Assembly: GCA_016763335.1 (NCBI GenBank)
Contig: JAESUD010000303.1
Span: 1 to 7,816 of the forward strand
Length of the DNA: 7,816 bases
Direction of reading: 5' to 3'
Source: Emcibacteraceae bacterium
Lineage (GTDB): Bacteria; Pseudomonadota; Alphaproteobacteria; Sphingomonadales; Emcibacteraceae
The notes beneath the pieces were generated by a model. That model made no database searches and was not told the DNA's origin. It saw nothing but the letters and a program-made list of their open reading frames with translations. The stretch's first letter is position 1, and each line of letters starts with the position of its first letter. Shown here piece after piece: positions 6,658 to 7,816 of the stretch. Both the position numbers and the translations under genes were made by a program.

Positions 6658-7816
6658 TTTTCATTTTCCATAATGTATGAGCTTAGTTTATCTAGTGCGA
6701 CTTCTTCCTGTGTGCCTAAATCAAGGTTTTTTATCATAGCAACACTACGAGAAATTTCATCTTCACCAATAAGAACAGCAAAAATTGCATTTTGCTTATT
6801 TGCTCGTTTCATACGTTTACCAACATTGCCTTTATACCCCATATCAACAACGATGCCACTAGTGCGCAAATCATGAGCAATTTTCATGGCAACCGATTGC
6901 GAAGCACCACCAACAGGCGTAACAACAACGGGCCTCGGAGGTGTTACCACACTTTCCTGAGATATGAGCTCCGCCATGCGTTCCATTCCGGAAGCCCAGC
7001 CAACACCGGCAGTTTTTGGCCCACCCATCATTTCCATCAAGCCATCATAACGACCACCTGCAAGCACTGTACCTTGTGAGCCAAGTTGATCCGTCGTAAA
7101 TTCAAAGGCAGTATGTGAATAATAATCAAGACCACGAACCAAACGATCATTAATTTCATAGGCGATCCCTAGATCTTCCAGTCCGCCTTTAACTTCAGCA
7201 AAGAATTCTTTGGTGGCATCATTATAATATTCACCAATGCGCGGCGCATCTGCAATGAGAAGGCGGTCGCCTTCATCTTTACTATCCAATATTCGCATAG
7301 GGTTTTTTTCTAAACGCTTTTGGCTATCTTCGCTGAGCTTTGATTTATAACCTGAAAAGTACTTTACCAATGCTTCACGGTATTGCGCACGACTTTCCGG
7401 ATCACCCAAACTATTGAGCTCAAGAGTAATATGCTGTGCAATGCCCAGCTCATTTAATAGATCAGAGGCAATTGCCAATACCTCGATGTCGGCTTGTGCT
7501 AGTTCAACGACAAGAATTTCAACATCCATTTGGTGAAATTGCCGCATGCGACCCTTTTGTGGGCGCTCATAACGAAATATCGGGCCAAAGCTGTAAAATT
7601 TACAAGGCGTGGACTGCTGAAGAGCATTTGACATAAACGCACGGGCAATACCAGCGGTATATTCAGGTCGCAGGGTTATTTGTTCGCCGCCACGGTCTTC
7701 AAAAGTATACATTTCTTTCGTTACCACATCGGATGTGTCACCTAATGTTCTTTTGAACGTTTCCGTAAATTCAAAAATTGGCGTGTCAATTTCCTGATGG
7801 CCATAACGTTGTGCCA
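6654..7816 (-). CDS. hisS: Histidyl-tRNA synthetase, C-terminal 386 residues (5' end outside window)
   Basis: The frame stays open from the TGA at 6654-6656 through the window edge, so the true start lies beyond 7816; the methionine-like codon at 7725-7727 is an internal GTG. The enzyme is a cytoplasmic class II synthetase that attaches histidine to tRNA-His. Visible residues (numbered from the edge) begin in motif 1, with [12 protein letters not shown] (4-15). [14 protein letters not shown] (28-41) and [13 protein letters not shown] (47-59) follow. Motif 2 is [16 protein letters not shown] (80-95), the histidine-specific [15 protein letters not shown] is at 225-239, and motif 3 is around [12 protein letters not shown] (269-280). 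The C-terminal anticodon-binding domain starts near VVVTPVGGA (296-304) and runs to the end. Only a few tens of N-terminal residues should be missing. It is the promoter-proximal gene, within this window, of hisS-prfA-prmC, and overlaps prfA by four bases. I see no sign of a HisZ-type paralogue; motif 2 and the histidine-specific motif are intact. Confidence 0.98.
   Translation of the reverse strand, partial: AQRYGHQEIDTPIFEFTETFKRTLGDTSDVVTKEMYTFEDRGGEQITLRPEYTAGIARAFMSNALQQSTPCKFYSFGPIFRYERPQKGRMRQFHQMDVEILVVELAQADIEVLAIASDLLNELGIAQHITLELNSLGDPESRAQYREALVKYFSGYKSKLSEDSQKRLEKNPMRILDSKDEGDRLLIADAPRIGEYYNDATKEFFAEVKGGLEDLGIAYEINDRLVRGLDYYSHTAFEFTTDQLGSQGTVLAGGRYDGLMEMMGGPKTAGVGWASGMERMAELISQESVVTPPRPVVVTPVGGASQSVAMKIAHDLRTSGIVVDMGYKGNVGKRMKRANKQNAIFAVLIGEDEISRSVAMIKNLDLGTQEEVALDKLSSYIMENEK

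Noticed and set aside
7725..7727. GTG at 7725-7727 as the hisS start
   Set aside because: The frame continues open to the window edge and encodes recognisable motif 1 sequence ([12 protein letters not shown]), so this GTG is an internal valine codon.

Overview
The window looks like a conserved housekeeping segment of an alphaproteobacterial chromosome of moderate GC content (roughly mid-40s percent in hand-counted lines of clpB and prfA). The evidence for Alphaproteobacteria is threefold: a DUF4167 protein (a family I know only from that class), a clpB promoter of the alphaproteobacterial RpoH type, and the order hisS-prfA-prmC-DUF4167-clpB. I cannot place it to genus. I see no mobile element, CRISPR array, tRNA, rRNA or prophage gene, and no stretch over 300 bases lacks a gene.

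Layout. Bases 1-1142 (+ strand) carry the 3' end of an M23-family zinc peptidase gene. It overlaps by one base with a 256-residue protein that resembles a class I SAM-dependent methyltransferase but that I cannot name. These two genes converge, across a 25-bp gap, on clpB (1168-3747, - strand), the ClpB disaggregase. clpB is preceded by a good match to an RpoH heat-shock promoter at 3797-3824. Next, on the - strand, is a DUF4167 protein (3883-4521) with an Arg/Asn/Gly-rich head and a long charged tail. A 204-bp AT-rich spacer (4522-4725) follows, holding a 12-bp inverted repeat and a 9-bp tandem repeat. Beyond it lies a tightly packed - strand translation operon read in the order hisS (5' end outside the window), prfA and prmC.

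How the genes work together. HisRS charges tRNA-His. RF1 (PrfA) terminates translation at UAA and UAG. PrmC methylates the GGQ glutamine of the release factor encoded immediately before it. The hisS/prfA junction is an ATGA overlap and prmC starts on the base after the prfA stop, so the three are probably co-transcribed and translationally coupled. ClpB acts with DnaK to rescue aggregated proteins after heat stress and appears to be controlled separately through RpoH. The M23 peptidase belongs to cell-wall remodelling.

I did not find a convincing undescribed system. The least explained items are the methyltransferase-like protein coupled to the peptidase, the DUF4167 protein, and the structured spacer between DUF4167 and prmC.
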